The notes: generated by a model not told the origin, from the sequence alone. 40,877 nucleotides of DNA from Dysgonomonas sp. Marseille-P4677 (GCF_016652235.1 NZ_JAEPKU010000023.1:1-40877); one strand, 5' to 3'; positions 8,922 through 17,903 are shown, counted from the first letter of the stretch. Made by a program: numbers and translations.

Positions 8922-9545
8922 ATGAAAGATCATAGATTTAAGGCACATCCTTGGCACGGAATCAGTATAGGCGAAAATGCACCTGAGGTTGTAACTTGCT
9001 TTATTGAAATAGTACCTACAGATACTGTAAAATATGAGGTGGACAAGGAAACAGGATATCTGAGTATAGACAGACCCCAGAAATATTCAAATATAATACC
9101 GGCTCTCTATGGATTTATACCTCAAACATATAGCGCAGACCGAGTAGCAGAGGTTACTAATATCCAACTAAAAAGAAATGATATAGAGGGCGATAACGAC
9201 CCCGTTGACATATGCGTATTGACAGAAAAAGACATAACACACGGCGATATAATCGTTAAAGCACGTCCGATTGGAGGTTTTAGATTATTAGATCACAACA
9301 AGGCTGATGATAAACTCATAGCTGTATTGGAAAATGACGCAATATATGGTTCGTTCCGGGATATATCTGACGTGCCTACGATGGTAATAGACCGATTGAA
9401 ACATTATTTTACAACCTATAAAGACCTACCTGGAGATAAATCTCCACGTTGTATATTAACTGACATATACGATGTAACAACCGCATACGATGTAATCCGT
9501 CGCTCGATAGAAGACTACAACAACGAATTCAGAAATGAAAAGTAA
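8922..9545 (+). CDS. ppa: Inorganic pyrophosphatase (family I)
   Basis: Hydrolyses cytoplasmic pyrophosphate to phosphate, pulling biosynthetic reactions forward. The 207-residue protein keeps the family I active site: Glu29, the VKYEVD segment (Lys37, Tyr38), ALYGFIPQT at 61-69, and Asp91, Asp93 and Asp96 in GDNDPVD, equivalent to Asp65/67/70 of the E. coli enzyme. Further down come the ADDKL acidic cluster (about 128-132) and Tyr166-Lys167 in TTYKDLPG. It is some 30 residues longer than E. coli Ppa, mostly at the N terminus. A consensus promoter precedes it, and its last 11 bp overlap the next gene, so the two are translationally linked. Confidence 0.92.
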   Translation: MKDHRFKAHPWHGISIGENAPEVVTCFIEIVPTDTVKYEVDKETGYLSIDRPQKYSNIIPALYGFIPQTYSADRVAEVTNIQLKRNDIEGDNDPVDICVLTEKDITHGDIIVKARPIGGFRLLDHNKADDKLIAVLENDAIYGSFRDISDVPTMVIDRLKHYFTTYKDLPGDKSPRCILTDIYDVTTAYDVIRRSIEDYNNEFRNEK

Positions 9546-10386
9546 GAACGTCAGGAAAATAATTATACTAACTATTTTTATACTTACACCTTGTTTATGT
9601 GTATTGTATGGTTATTTTGAAGCTCGACATATCGTTATTAAAAAAATAACTTTTTCTCACAATGATATTCCTGAGTCCTTTAATGGGAAGAAAATCATTT
9701 TTATATCCGATATTCATTGTGACAACTATTTTCCTGTTAAAAAAGTGGCAGATCTTGTTGATATAATCAATGAGCGAAATCCTGATATAATTATCATAGG
9801 AGGTGACAATGTTCGTAAAGACACAACATACTTTACTCCCTTCTTTAAAGAAATCAGTAATTTGAAAAGTAAATATGGTGTATATACGGTCTTGGGTAAT
9901 CACGATCATTGGGAAGACCCACAACTTATACAACAGGGCTTTAGAGATTGTAAATTTTATATTTGTGACAATCAAGGCTATTGGATAAAGGAAGACAATG
10001 ACAGCATTCGAATTGGCGGAGTCGGAGATTTTTGGGAAGATAAACAGCTTTTAGAAAATACGACACAAGATGTCAAAAAATCAGATTTCTGCATTCTTCT
10101 ATCTCACAACCCTGATTACATGGAAAATCTAAATAGCAATCTGGTCGACCTTGTTTTGTCTGGACACACACATGGAGGACAAATTACCCTTTTGGGGCTA
10201 TGGGCTCCTATAATGCCAAGTTCGATGCATCCCGAATATCTTCAAACGGGTCAAAAGTATAGATATGGCTGGAAAGAGAAAGATAATATCAGGGTGTATA
10301 TTACCTCTGGAATTGGAATGGGAGGTTTTCCTTTTCGTTTTTTTGCACCTCCGGAGATTGTAGAGTTTACATTGAGTAATAAATAA
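9535..10386 (+). CDS. Membrane-anchored calcineurin-like metallophosphoesterase
   Basis: Two-metal phosphoesterase of the YkuE/LpxG-like class; the substrate is not determined by the sequence (lipid or UDP-sugar pyrophosphates are known for relatives). The 283 residues begin with a signal anchor (about 8-27). All five metal motifs are present: Asp59-x-His61 in ISDIHCD, Asp91 in IGGDN, Asn122-His123 in GNHDHW, His191 in LLSHNPD, and His211-Thr-His213 in SGHTHGGQ. ATG at 9535 lies inside the end of ppa (11-bp overlap), so expression is coupled to pyrophosphatase. The operon ends at the terminator 10385-10417. Confidence 0.88.
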   Translation: MKSKNVRKIIILTIFILTPCLCVLYGYFEARHIVIKKITFSHNDIPESFNGKKIIFISDIHCDNYFPVKKVADLVDIINERNPDIIIIGGDNVRKDTTYFTPFFKEISNLKSKYGVYTVLGNHDHWEDPQLIQQGFRDCKFYICDNQGYWIKEDNDSIRIGGVGDFWEDKQLLENTTQDVKKSDFCILLSHNPDYMENLNSNLVDLVLSGHTHGGQITLLGLWAPIMPSSMHPEYLQTGQKYRYGWKEKDNIRVYITSGIGMGGFPFRFFAPPEIVEFTLSNK

Positions 10387-10417
10387 AATAAGAGACTAAT
10401 AAACGGTCTCTTATTTT
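10385..10417. terminator. Bidirectional intrinsic terminator
   Basis: AAAATAAGAGAC (10385-10396) pairs perfectly with GTCTCTTATTTT (10406-10417) around a 9-nt loop. It lies between convergent genes (phosphoesterase on plus, lipoprotein on minus) and partly abuts the lipoprotein stop. Confidence 0.7.
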
Positions 10418-10419
10418 AT

Positions 10420-10773
10420 TTATTTGTATAATTGATTATTTTCATCCATCCGTAAAAACGTCTTATTCTTACCGAAATAGCATTTTAATGTATCACTTAT
10501 GTTGAAAATCCGATAACTATCTTGATATGCCCATGTCCCTTTTACATATACTTTGAACAGATAAACTTCATCCGGATTACTCCTTTCATTATCAGCTGTT
10601 TTTTCGTAGGAGATAGGTTCTATATATTCGATCTTAGTAATCGTGCTGTTTTCGGCATCTCTATATTTCAAATGACTTTTTACTGCTTCACCCATCTTAT
10701 CCAAATCATACTGATAAGAACTGCAAGAAATTAATCCAAGGCCTATGACTATTAAAAATATATACTTCTTCAT
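10420..10773 (-). CDS. Small lipoprotein of unknown function
   Basis: No family recognised. Starting at ATG 10773 gives 117 residues with a clear lipoprotein signal, MKKYIFLIVIGLGLISC, the modified Cys being residue 17. The frame continues upstream to a TTG at 10800, but that would put nine polar residues before a complete signal peptide, so I reject it. The mature part is polar, with a beta-rich feel (VYLFKVYVKGTWAYQDSYRIF), suggesting a small periplasmic-facing lipoprotein. It follows the mechanosensitive channel gene by 75 nt on the same strand and ends at a bidirectional terminator, so the two may share a transcript. Confidence 0.7.
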   Translation of the reverse strand: MKKYIFLIVIGLGLISCSSYQYDLDKMGEAVKSHLKYRDAENSTITKIEYIEPISYEKTADNERSNPDEVYLFKVYVKGTWAYQDSYRIFNISDTLKCYFGKNKTFLRMDENNQLYK

Positions 10774-10848
10774 ATCCGACAAAATATTAATGTTTTTCAA
10801 ATTTAAATTAATAATTCGAGATAATCATTTAATAAAGTCACAAAGAAC

Positions 10849-12171
10849 TTAATTATTCGCGTTTTCTTTTAATCCATTACTTTCTTTAATAAACACATTA
10901 TAGTTATCAGATCCTGAAGACTCTTCATAGATTACCAAATCAAAAAATTTAACAACACTAATCAGATGACTCATAACTTCAGCTAAAATTATTTCATACT
11001 CTGCCCAAACTGTTGTATTTGTAAATGTGTATATTTCAATAGGTAAACCTTGTGTTGTAGGAGATAATTGACGTACCAACAATGTCATCTCATTACTTAT
11101 ATGAGGATGATTTTTAAGATATCCAATACCATATTGCATAAACAGTTCACAATTTGTAATTACATGCTTGTCTAAAGACAGATCGTTCTCAATCCCGTTA
11201 TTTAATTTAGCAAATGCTTTTTGTTTTGTTTTTATATACCCAGCAAGACTCTCTACTCTTTTAAATTTTTCTAATTCTTCGTCGGTTAACGGACGAATAC
11301 ACTCATATTTAAGATTAATGGCCCGTTTAAATCTTCTACCCCCCGACTCTTGCATTCCCCTCCAATTTTGAAACGAATCAGAGATAAGGGCATAAGTTGG
11401 GATTGTAGTGATCGTTTTATCAAAATTTCGCACTTTAACGGTTGTCAAATTTATTTCCTCTATTGTACCATCAGCACCGTATTTGTTCATAGTAATCCAG
11501 TCCCCTATCTGCACCATATTATTTGTCGAAATCTGAATACTACCTACAAAACCCATAATAGAGTCCTTAAACATCAACATTAAGATAGCTGATGCAGCCC
11601 CCATCGCAGCAAAAAAGGCTGTTGCCGATTTCCCTGTCAGAATAGAATATATAACTACTGCTGCAAAGATGAAAAGCACAATTTGTATTACCTGAAAATA
11701 GCTTTTCATCGGTTTATTCTTGAATGCAGGTTTTTCCTGTAAAACATCACCACATGATTTCACTAAAGCCATTATTGTCCAGATAATCATAAATACCAAA
11801 TAAATATCTGTAACCTTTATTAATGGAGAGATGAGACCTTTAAAATCATAGAAAACAATAGGAATAGTTCCTCTTACAAAGGAATAAGGTATAACTAAAG
11901 CCAGATAATGAGGAAGCTTATTATTAATTGTATAGCGAAAAAAGGTAAGCTTTGTGATCCTCTCTACCCGATAAAAAACGAATGTCAATAATTTTCTCAC
12001 AACAAACTGCAAGACATAGACTGTTATCGCCAAAATAGCTAACAACACTATCAATTTAACATATATAATCCATTGCTCGGAAACTCCCGCCTCGGAAAGT
12101 ACTTTTTGCATCCAACGGGCTATAACGATTGTTATTGATTCGTAATCTGATTGTAATTCTTCTATGTCCAT
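10849..12171 (-). CDS. MscS-family mechanosensitive channel, YbdG-type
   Basis: Inner-membrane channel that opens under membrane tension to relieve hypo-osmotic shock. The 440 residues have about five hydrophobic helices (about 36-56, 85-108, 121-138, 159-178, 181-200). The last runs into the MscS core: ATAFFAAMGAASAILML is the small-residue pore helix, followed by FKDSIMGFVGSIQI and the beta-domain motif IGDWITMNKYGADGTIEEI. The next segment, TVKVRNFDKTITTIPTYAL and NWRGMQESGGRRFKR, closely resembles E. coli YbdG, as does the length (415 there). It starts at ATG 12171 behind a full-match promoter at 12263-12294. Confidence 0.88.
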   Translation of the reverse strand: MDIEELQSDYESITIVIARWMQKVLSEAGVSEQWIIYVKLIVLLAILAITVYVLQFVVRKLLTFVFYRVERITKLTFFRYTINNKLPHYLALVIPYSFVRGTIPIVFYDFKGLISPLIKVTDIYLVFMIIWTIMALVKSCGDVLQEKPAFKNKPMKSYFQVIQIVLFIFAAVVIYSILTGKSATAFFAAMGAASAILMLMFKDSIMGFVGSIQISTNNMVQIGDWITMNKYGADGTIEEINLTTVKVRNFDKTITTIPTYALISDSFQNWRGMQESGGRRFKRAINLKYECIRPLTDEELEKFKRVESLAGYIKTKQKAFAKLNNGIENDLSLDKHVITNCELFMQYGIGYLKNHPHISNEMTLLVRQLSPTTQGLPIEIYTFTNTTVWAEYEIILAEVMSHLISVVKFFDLVIYEESSGSDNYNVFIKESNGLKENANN

Positions 12172-12262
12172 AATCTCTTTCTTTATGTAAAATATAATGT
12201 TTTGCTACAAATAAATTCAGGCATTTACAGCTTTTACTTTCAATAATTGTTTGATAGTTTCT

Positions 12263-12294
12263 CAAAGCTAGATATTTTAAAGTTTAGCCACAAA
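12263..12294 (-). promoter_or_regulatory. Promoter of the mechanosensitive channel gene
   Basis: Read on the minus strand: TTTG (12294-12291), 20 nt, TAGCTTTG (12270-12263), a full match to the Bacteroidota pattern. The leader to ATG 12171 would be about 85 nt. Confidence 0.65.
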
Positions 12295-12391
12295 CCCTAT
12301 TTAATCTATAGCCGATAAATATTATAAAAAAAGCTAAATTAGCCTTCATTACGATAAGTGGACTTCTATTTATGTGAGTTTATGCTCATCT

Positions 12392-12427
12392 CATTCTATC
12401 ATCTTTTCTATAAAAGATGATAGAATG
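12392..12427. repeat. Perfect 16-bp inverted repeat with 4-nt loop
   Basis: CATTCTATCATCTTTT (12392-12407) and AAAAGATGATAGAATG (12412-12427) are exact reverse complements around CTAT. It sits in the 329-nt divergent gap (12172-12500) between the channel gene and the kinase gene, 73 nt before the kinase ATG. No T-tract follows on either strand, so it does not look like a normal terminator. Apart from this hairpin and the promoter at 12263-12294 I see nothing else in the gap. Confidence 0.75.
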
Positions 12428-12500
12428 TTTAAATTAATTATGATACATTAAACTTTTTACATCTTATTTTCTTACTTTAGCGTATCTTTATGAAGCGCAG

Positions 12501-12899
12501 ATGAAGAAGAATAATGGAAAAGGGCAAAAGAAATTTTCTATAAAAGACAGATTATTAACATTTAAGCATATATCTAATGGATTCAGGGTATTATGGAAAG
12601 AAGAACATAATGCACGCATTCATATTATCACGTCTATTGTTGTAATAATACTTAGTTTTGTTTTGAAGTTATCATTTATGGAATGGCTAATAATCTTAGT
12701 ATTAATTACATTAGTGTTATCCCTTGAGATTATCAATTCTGCTATTGAAAATATATGTGATTATATTTCACCCGAATGGCATCAATCTATAAAAAAGATC
12801 AAAGACCTTTCAGCCTCTGCCGTTTTTTTAGCAGCAATAGTATCTGTTATCTGCGGTATTATTATTTTTCTCCCCAAACTATGTGATTTTATAAAATAA
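12501..12899 (+). CDS. dgkA: Diacylglycerol/undecaprenol kinase (DgkA family)
   Basis: Small integral-membrane kinase that phosphorylates a lipid alcohol with ATP. Relatives use diacylglycerol (E. coli DgkA) or undecaprenol (Gram-positive UdpK), and the sequence does not decide between them. The 132 residues have three hydrophobic helices and the family signature EIINSAIENICDYI, with catalytic-type Glu76 and Glu83, then IKKIKDLSASAVFL (Lys101-Asp102). The EEHNARIHI segment near residue 34 is the conserved amphipathic entry. A tiny frame ATG-AAG-CGC-AGA-TGA starts at 12490, and its stop overlaps the kinase ATG, so translation may be reinitiated there. Confidence 0.9.
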   Translation: MKKNNGKGQKKFSIKDRLLTFKHISNGFRVLWKEEHNARIHIITSIVVIILSFVLKLSFMEWLIILVLITLVLSLEIINSAIENICDYISPEWHQSIKKIKDLSASAVFLAAIVSVICGIIIFLPKLCDFIK

Positions 12900-12943
12900 A
12901 ATTAGACTAATTATAGTTAGATAAATTAAAGACATATTAAATA

Positions 12944-13825
12944 ATGAAAAAAATATTCTATTTACTTGCAATCTCTTTATTAATGATCTCTTGTGTCGAA
13001 AAACCATTAAAATTGAATGTAATGAGTTTCAATATTCGCCTCGATCATGCAGGAGATAGCCTTAACAGTTGGCAATATAGAAAAGATGTAGCAGGTAAAA
13101 TAATAAAAGATAATGATATAGATGTATTAGGTACACAAGAGGTGTTACTTAATCAGTTGAACGATCTAAAAGAAAGACTACCTGAATACACAGCAATAGG
13201 TGTAGGTAGAGATGATGGAAAAGAAGCTGGAGAATTTTCTGCTATATTTTATAAAAAGGATAAATTCACAGAAGTAAAATCAGGAAATTTTTGGTTGAGT
13301 GAAACTCCTGACATAGCTGGTTCTAAAGGCTGGGACGCTTCTTATGTACGCGTTGCAACATGGGCAATACTAAAAGATAAAGAATCGACGAACAAATTTC
13401 TAATAATAAATACACATCTGGATAACGATGGACTCTTAGCTCGTATAGAAGGTGGAAACCTACTATTAGAAAAGGCTAAAGAGTTGGGTAAAGATATACC
13501 TGTTATACTCACAGGAGACTTTAATGACACGCCCGATTCTGAAACGATAAAAAACATCACTAATACAAATAGCTCTAAATACTTTAAAAATAGTAGAACT
13601 ATTGCAGCAGAAGTATCCGGTACAGACTGGACATTCCATGATTTTGGTCGTCTTGCGGAGGATGAACGTCCTTGTCTTGATTACATATTTGTTAGTAACA
13701 GAGCATCAGTCTCAAACTTTCAAGTGCTTGCAGACTCTATCAATGGCATATATATATCTGATCATAAAGCAATAATGGCTACAATACAGTATTTTCCATT
13801 CGAGTTTTCTTTTGAAATAAATTAA
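12944..13825 (+). CDS. Endonuclease/exonuclease/phosphatase-family lipoprotein
   Basis: Secreted, lipid-anchored hydrolase of the EEP superfamily; members cleave phosphodiesters or sugar/inositol phosphates, and the substrate here is unknown. The signal MKKIFYLLAISLLMISC gives Cys17 as the lipidation site. All EEP motifs are present: Asn30 in SFNIRLD, Glu66 in GTQEV, His158 in NTHLDND, Asp192 and Asn194 in TGDFNDTP, Asp247 in LDYIF, and Asp273-His274 in SDHKA. The 293-residue length is typical of Bacteroidales relatives. It follows the kinase gene by 44 nt and precedes the M16 protease by 33 nt, so the three probably form one transcript. Confidence 0.88.
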   Translation: MKKIFYLLAISLLMISCVEKPLKLNVMSFNIRLDHAGDSLNSWQYRKDVAGKIIKDNDIDVLGTQEVLLNQLNDLKERLPEYTAIGVGRDDGKEAGEFSAIFYKKDKFTEVKSGNFWLSETPDIAGSKGWDASYVRVATWAILKDKESTNKFLIINTHLDNDGLLARIEGGNLLLEKAKELGKDIPVILTGDFNDTPDSETIKNITNTNSSKYFKNSRTIAAEVSGTDWTFHDFGRLAEDERPCLDYIFVSNRASVSNFQVLADSINGIYISDHKAIMATIQYFPFEFSFEIN

Positions 13826-13858
13826 ATGTCTTTTCACATTCACCAAATACAATTTAAT

Positions 13859-16663
13859 ATGAGGAAATCATTCATTTTATTAGCTTTAATAGCCGTAGTA
13901 GGTATAATTAAAGCACAAGGACCTCAAAAGTTACCAATCGATCCACAAGTGAGATTTGGAAAACTTGAAAACGGTCTTACATATTATATCAGGCACAATG
14001 CTTATCCTGAAAAAAGAGCTGATTTTTATATTGCTCAGAAAGTAGGATCGATGCAAGAAGAAGACAATCAGGCCGGGCTGGCTCACTTTCTTGAGCATAT
14101 GGCTTTTAACGGAACAAAGAACTACCCAGGAAAGAAAACTATGCTCAATTATCTGGAAACTATCGGCGTTAAATTTGGAGCAAATGTAAATGCTTATACA
14201 TCATTTGACGAAACAGTTTACAACCTTTCAGATGTTCCGGTAGTTCGCCAAAGTATTATCGATTCATGCCTACTAGTCCTACATGACTGGTCTGGATTTA
14301 TCGCCCTGGAGGATAAGCAAATAGATGAAGAACGTGCTGTTATAAAAGAAGAATGGCGCACACGTAGCGGAGCACAATACCGAATTTGGGACAAGCAATT
14401 ACCTGTAATATTCGAAGGAAGTAAATATGCAGATCGAATGCCTATCGGTAAAATGGAAATAGTAGAAAATTTTCCCTACCAAACACTTAAAGATTATTAC
14501 AACAAATGGTATAGACCTGATTTGCAAGCAATAGTTATTGTTGGAGACATTGATGTGGATGCTGTAGAAGCACAAATAAAAAAGATGTTTGCCGATATAT
14601 CTAAACCTGTAAATCCTGCTGAAAGAATATACTTTCCTGTGCCAGACAATGAAGAACCGATTGTTTCAATTGCAACCGATCCTGAAGCTGTAAATACACA
14701 AGTAACTTTATTTATAAAGCATGATATTATACCAGCCGAAGTAAAAGAAACTCAAGCCGGATTAGTAGTCAGCTTTATGAAAGGTATGGCTTCGAGGATG
14801 CTTTCTGACAGATTAAAAGAAATATCTCAAAAGGCTGATGCTCCTTTTGCCGGCTCATACGCATACGATGGTAATTTCTTTGTTTCTAAGACCAAAGATG
14901 CCTGGACTACAATCGCTTTGAGTAAAGAAGGTAAAGTAGACCTAAGTCTTGCCAGCCTTATCAGAGAAAATGAGCGTATCAGAAGATTTGGTTTTACTGA
15001 TACTGAAGTGGAAAGAGCTAAAGCTACTTTCTTACAAGAATACGAAAGAATGTACAACAACAGAAGTAAAGAGCGTAATGATCGTTATGTACAAGAATAT
15101 GTACGCAGCTTTATCGATGGAGAAGGTATTCCGGGAATCGAATATGAATACAATTTCGTAAAACAATTCGCTCCTATGATCAATGCTCAGGCTGTAAATG
15201 CAATGGTTCAACAGATCATTAACAATAAAAATATTATTATTACTGTTACCGGACCAGAAAAAGACGGACTAAAATATCCAACAAAGGAAGAGCTGATAGC
15301 TGTATTCAAAGCTACGGAAGCGGAAGAAATCACACCTTATGCTGAAACAGTATCAAACGAACCTCTTGTTGCAAACCTTCCGGCTTCGGGAAAAGTGGTA
15401 AATACCGAAACTGACGCCAAACTCGGAACAACGATATGGACCTTATCTAATGGGATGAAAGTAGTCATAAAAAAGACAGACTATAAAGATGACCAAATTC
15501 TTATGTCGGCACATGGATATGGTGGAACATCAATAGTTCCCGATGCAGATATTAATAATGCAAATATGGCATCGATGGTACCATATGTAGGAGGTATAGG
15601 CAATTTTAGCTCTACTGATCTTAAAAAAGTTCTTGCTGGAAAATCTGCATCTGTGAATGCAAATATATCATCTTACACGCAAGGATTTAATGGTTCGTCT
15701 ACAATCAAGGACATCGAAACTTTGCTGCAATTAACCTATCTGTACTTTACTTCTCCACGAAAAGATGAAGGGGCTTATTCTACTATTATGGATATGGTAA
15801 AGAACCAATTGAAAAACTTGAGTGCAGACCCTTCTTTTGTTATGGGATTAGAAATATCAAAAACAATGTATGGAGATAATCCTCGTATGAAAGAGATGAC
15901 TCTTGAAGATGCTGAAAAACTTAATTATGATCGTATTATAGAAATTTATAAAGAAGTATTTGCAAATCCGGGATCATTTACCCTAAATTTTGTAGGAACC
16001 GTAGATGAAGCGACTCTTAAACCTCTTGTAGAACAATATCTAGCCTCACTCCCATCAGGAAACAAAGATGCTAAATATAAAGAATTCAATGCTACAATCT
16101 TAAAAGGGGATAAAAAAAATGTATTCGAACAAGAAATGAAGACTCCGAAATCTTCTGTATTCGAACTATATAGCGGAACATTAAAACGCAATCAGAAAAC
16201 TCAGATATCTTTATCTGCATTAAAACAAATACTAGATATAGTCTATATGCGCACTATAAGAGATGAAGCCGGTGGTACATACGGAGTTCGCTCACAAGCT
16301 TCGATAAGTCGTATACCTGACGGTCAAACTAAATTGCAGCTGACTTTCGATACTGATCCCGATAGAGTACACACAATTTCACCTATTATCGACCGTGAAG
16401 TGAAAAACATAGCCGAAAATGGGCCGGAGGATGCCGACTTCCAGAAAGTAAAAGAGTATATGATTAAGAAATTTCAGGAAGATGAAAAGACAAATGGATA
16501 TTGGGTGGGAATACTTGGCAGTAAATATTTCTATAACGAAGATAATCACTCTAATTATTTGTCATTAGTAAGCGCATTGACAAAAGATGATATAAAAACA
16601 CTTACGAAAGAACTTATCTCACAAGGTAACTTTATTGAAGTGATTATGAATCCGAAAAAATAA
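13859..16663 (+). CDS. Secreted M16 zinc metalloprotease (pitrilysin family)
   Basis: Large periplasmic peptidase with two M16 halves that enclose short peptides. The frame opens at 13826, but ATG 13859 is preferred because it places a clean signal peptide (MRKSFILLALIAVVGIIKAQ) at the N terminus; this gives 934 residues. The inverted zinc motif HFLEH is present (His76, Glu79, His80 in this numbering) with the distal Glu in IDEERAVIKEEW about 77 residues later. The second half (from about 500, GTTIWTLSNGMKVVIKKTD) lacks the zinc motif, as usual for the non-catalytic half; R-Y-type substrate-binding elements (GGTYGVRSQA) sit near 820. It ends at a strong terminator (16685-16719). Confidence 0.92.
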   Translation: MRKSFILLALIAVVGIIKAQGPQKLPIDPQVRFGKLENGLTYYIRHNAYPEKRADFYIAQKVGSMQEEDNQAGLAHFLEHMAFNGTKNYPGKKTMLNYLETIGVKFGANVNAYTSFDETVYNLSDVPVVRQSIIDSCLLVLHDWSGFIALEDKQIDEERAVIKEEWRTRSGAQYRIWDKQLPVIFEGSKYADRMPIGKMEIVENFPYQTLKDYYNKWYRPDLQAIVIVGDIDVDAVEAQIKKMFADISKPVNPAERIYFPVPDNEEPIVSIATDPEAVNTQVTLFIKHDIIPAEVKETQAGLVVSFMKGMASRMLSDRLKEISQKADAPFAGSYAYDGNFFVSKTKDAWTTIALSKEGKVDLSLASLIRENERIRRFGFTDTEVERAKATFLQEYERMYNNRSKERNDRYVQEYVRSFIDGEGIPGIEYEYNFVKQFAPMINAQAVNAMVQQIINNKNIIITVTGPEKDGLKYPTKEELIAVFKATEAEEITPYAETVSNEPLVANLPASGKVVNTETDAKLGTTIWTLSNGMKVVIKKTDYKDDQILMSAHGYGGTSIVPDADINNANMASMVPYVGGIGNFSSTDLKKVLAGKSASVNANISSYTQGFNGSSTIKDIETLLQLTYLYFTSPRKDEGAYSTIMDMVKNQLKNLSADPSFVMGLEISKTMYGDNPRMKEMTLEDAEKLNYDRIIEIYKEVFANPGSFTLNFVGTVDEATLKPLVEQYLASLPSGNKDAKYKEFNATILKGDKKNVFEQEMKTPKSSVFELYSGTLKRNQKTQISLSALKQILDIVYMRTIRDEAGGTYGVRSQASISRIPDGQTKLQLTFDTDPDRVHTISPIIDREVKNIAENGPEDADFQKVKEYMIKKFQEDEKTNGYWVGILGSKYFYNEDNHSNYLSLVSALTKDDIKTLTKELISQGNFIEVIMNPKK

Positions 16664-16684
16664 TTATGTAAAATAAACTCTAAG

Positions 16685-16719
16685 AAAAGCCGTTTAAGCA
16701 TAGAATTAAACGGCTTTTT
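16685..16719 (+). terminator. Intrinsic terminator after the M16 protease gene
   Basis: AAAAGCCGTTTAA (16685-16697) pairs with TTAAACGGCTTTT (16706-16718) around an 8-nt loop, with a run of T. It ends the kinase-EEP-M16 transcript and insulates it from the porin promoter downstream. Confidence 0.85.
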
Positions 16720-16745
16720 ATAGCATAACAGACAAGAAACACAAT

Positions 16746-16803
16746 CTTAACTAAACCTTAATTATAATACAAAGCTGTTTTAAAATGTTTACGCTTTACT
16801 TTG
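16746..16803 (+). promoter_or_regulatory. Putative Pho box and -7 box upstream of the small porin gene
   Basis: Two direct repeats with an 11-bp period, cTTAACTaaac (16746-16756) and cTTAATTataa (16757-16767), have the spacing of PhoB-binding sites. A near-match -7 box TTACTTTG (16796-16803) follows 28 nt after the second repeat, and the ATG is at 16817. The same layout precedes pstS (repeats 24181-24202, -7 box 27 nt later). The motif identity is inferred from that parallel, not demonstrated. Confidence 0.55.
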
Positions 16804-16816
16804 CAGAAAAAAGAAT

Positions 16817-17842
16817 ATGAAACAACTTTATCTCATTATTTGTATACTCTTTCTTCAAGCTATGGATATGTGTTTCGCACAAGATACTATAGCATTTAAA
16901 CCTTCCGGTAAAGTTATCGCCAGAGGATTTCTCGATTACAGCACAGGATTTGGACATGTAAATCATCAAAAGGGGTTTGATATTACCAGAGCATTTGTGG
17001 GCTACAATTATAAGTTTACCCATACTATCCAAGGGCAGGTTATCATTGACGGTGCAGCCGGAAAAACTTCTTCCAATGGTCTGGAAGTATATCTCCGCAA
17101 TGCTTTTATTAATTGGAACGACAAAGGCTTCAACATAAATATTGGGCAAATAAGCCTAATGCAGTTCAGTATACAGGAGAAATACTGGACACACCGTTAT
17201 ATACAAAAGTCTTTTCAAGACTTGAATAAAATGGCTCCAAGTGTAGACTTAGGATTTAGTGTAGAGTATGATTTCAATCCATATATTTCAGCAGATATTA
17301 GTTTAACAAATGGTGAAGGATATAAAAAAGTAAAAAAAGACAACTCCATGCGTTATGCTGCCGGTATAAGCTTACACCCGATAAAGAACACTATTTTCAG
17401 AGTATATGCAGACTATTACAATAAAGACGAAGCTCAATACGACAAACTACCAGAAGGTATTACCGATGCAAAATACAAAGATCAATATACGTTATCCTTA
17501 TTTGCAGGGTATCAGAACAAGAATATTTCAGGTGGTGTCGAATACAATAAGGTCTATAACAAAGGCTTTATTGAGAAAAAGAATTACTATGGGTATTCTA
17601 TCTATGCATCAGGAAAAATAGCATCTAAATGGAGAGCTTTTGCCCGCTATGATTTGATGGATTCTTCTAATCCGGTTAATTTTACTTCTCCATGGAATAG
17701 TCTAGACGGGCAATTGATGATGGCCGGTGTAGAATTCCAACCTGCAAAGCAGCTAAAAATAGCCCCTAATTTTCGTAATATAAATCCGAGTAGATCTAAG
17801 GCTGAGCAATATTTCTTTATTAACCTTGAGTTCAACTTATAA
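16817..17842 (+). CDS. Outer-membrane porin, probably phosphate-linked
   Basis: Outer-membrane beta-barrel of 341 residues with a signal peptide ending near CFAQ (about 22) and a C terminus with terminal alternating aromatics (EQYFFINLEFNL), a normal barrel end. Many amphipathic strands with Tyr/Trp belts are visible (FLDYSTGFGHV, GYNYKFTHTIQGQVII, NAFINWNDKGFNINIGQI). It most resembles compact OprP/OprO-like porins of Bacteroidales, but at this length the family call is soft. Pho-box-like repeats upstream and the nearby pst and glpT genes suggest that it admits phosphate or phosphate esters. It converges on a second, larger porin gene and shares a bidirectional terminator with it. Confidence 0.72.
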   Translation: MKQLYLIICILFLQAMDMCFAQDTIAFKPSGKVIARGFLDYSTGFGHVNHQKGFDITRAFVGYNYKFTHTIQGQVIIDGAAGKTSSNGLEVYLRNAFINWNDKGFNINIGQISLMQFSIQEKYWTHRYIQKSFQDLNKMAPSVDLGFSVEYDFNPYISADISLTNGEGYKKVKKDNSMRYAAGISLHPIKNTIFRVYADYYNKDEAQYDKLPEGITDAKYKDQYTLSLFAGYQNKNISGGVEYNKVYNKGFIEKKNYYGYSIYASGKIASKWRAFARYDLMDSSNPVNFTSPWNSLDGQLMMAGVEFQPAKQLKIAPNFRNINPSRSKAEQYFFINLEFNL

Positions 17843-17865
17843 TATTAATTTCTATACAAAACAAC

Positions 17866-17903
17866 AAAAAGCAGTATGGCGTTTGATCACCATACTGCTT
17901 TTT
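17866..17903. terminator. Bidirectional intrinsic terminator between two porin genes
   Basis: AAAAAGCAGTATGG (17866-17879) pairs with CCATACTGCTTTTT (17890-17903) around a 10-nt loop, with U-tracts both ways. It separates the convergent porin genes. Confidence 0.88.
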
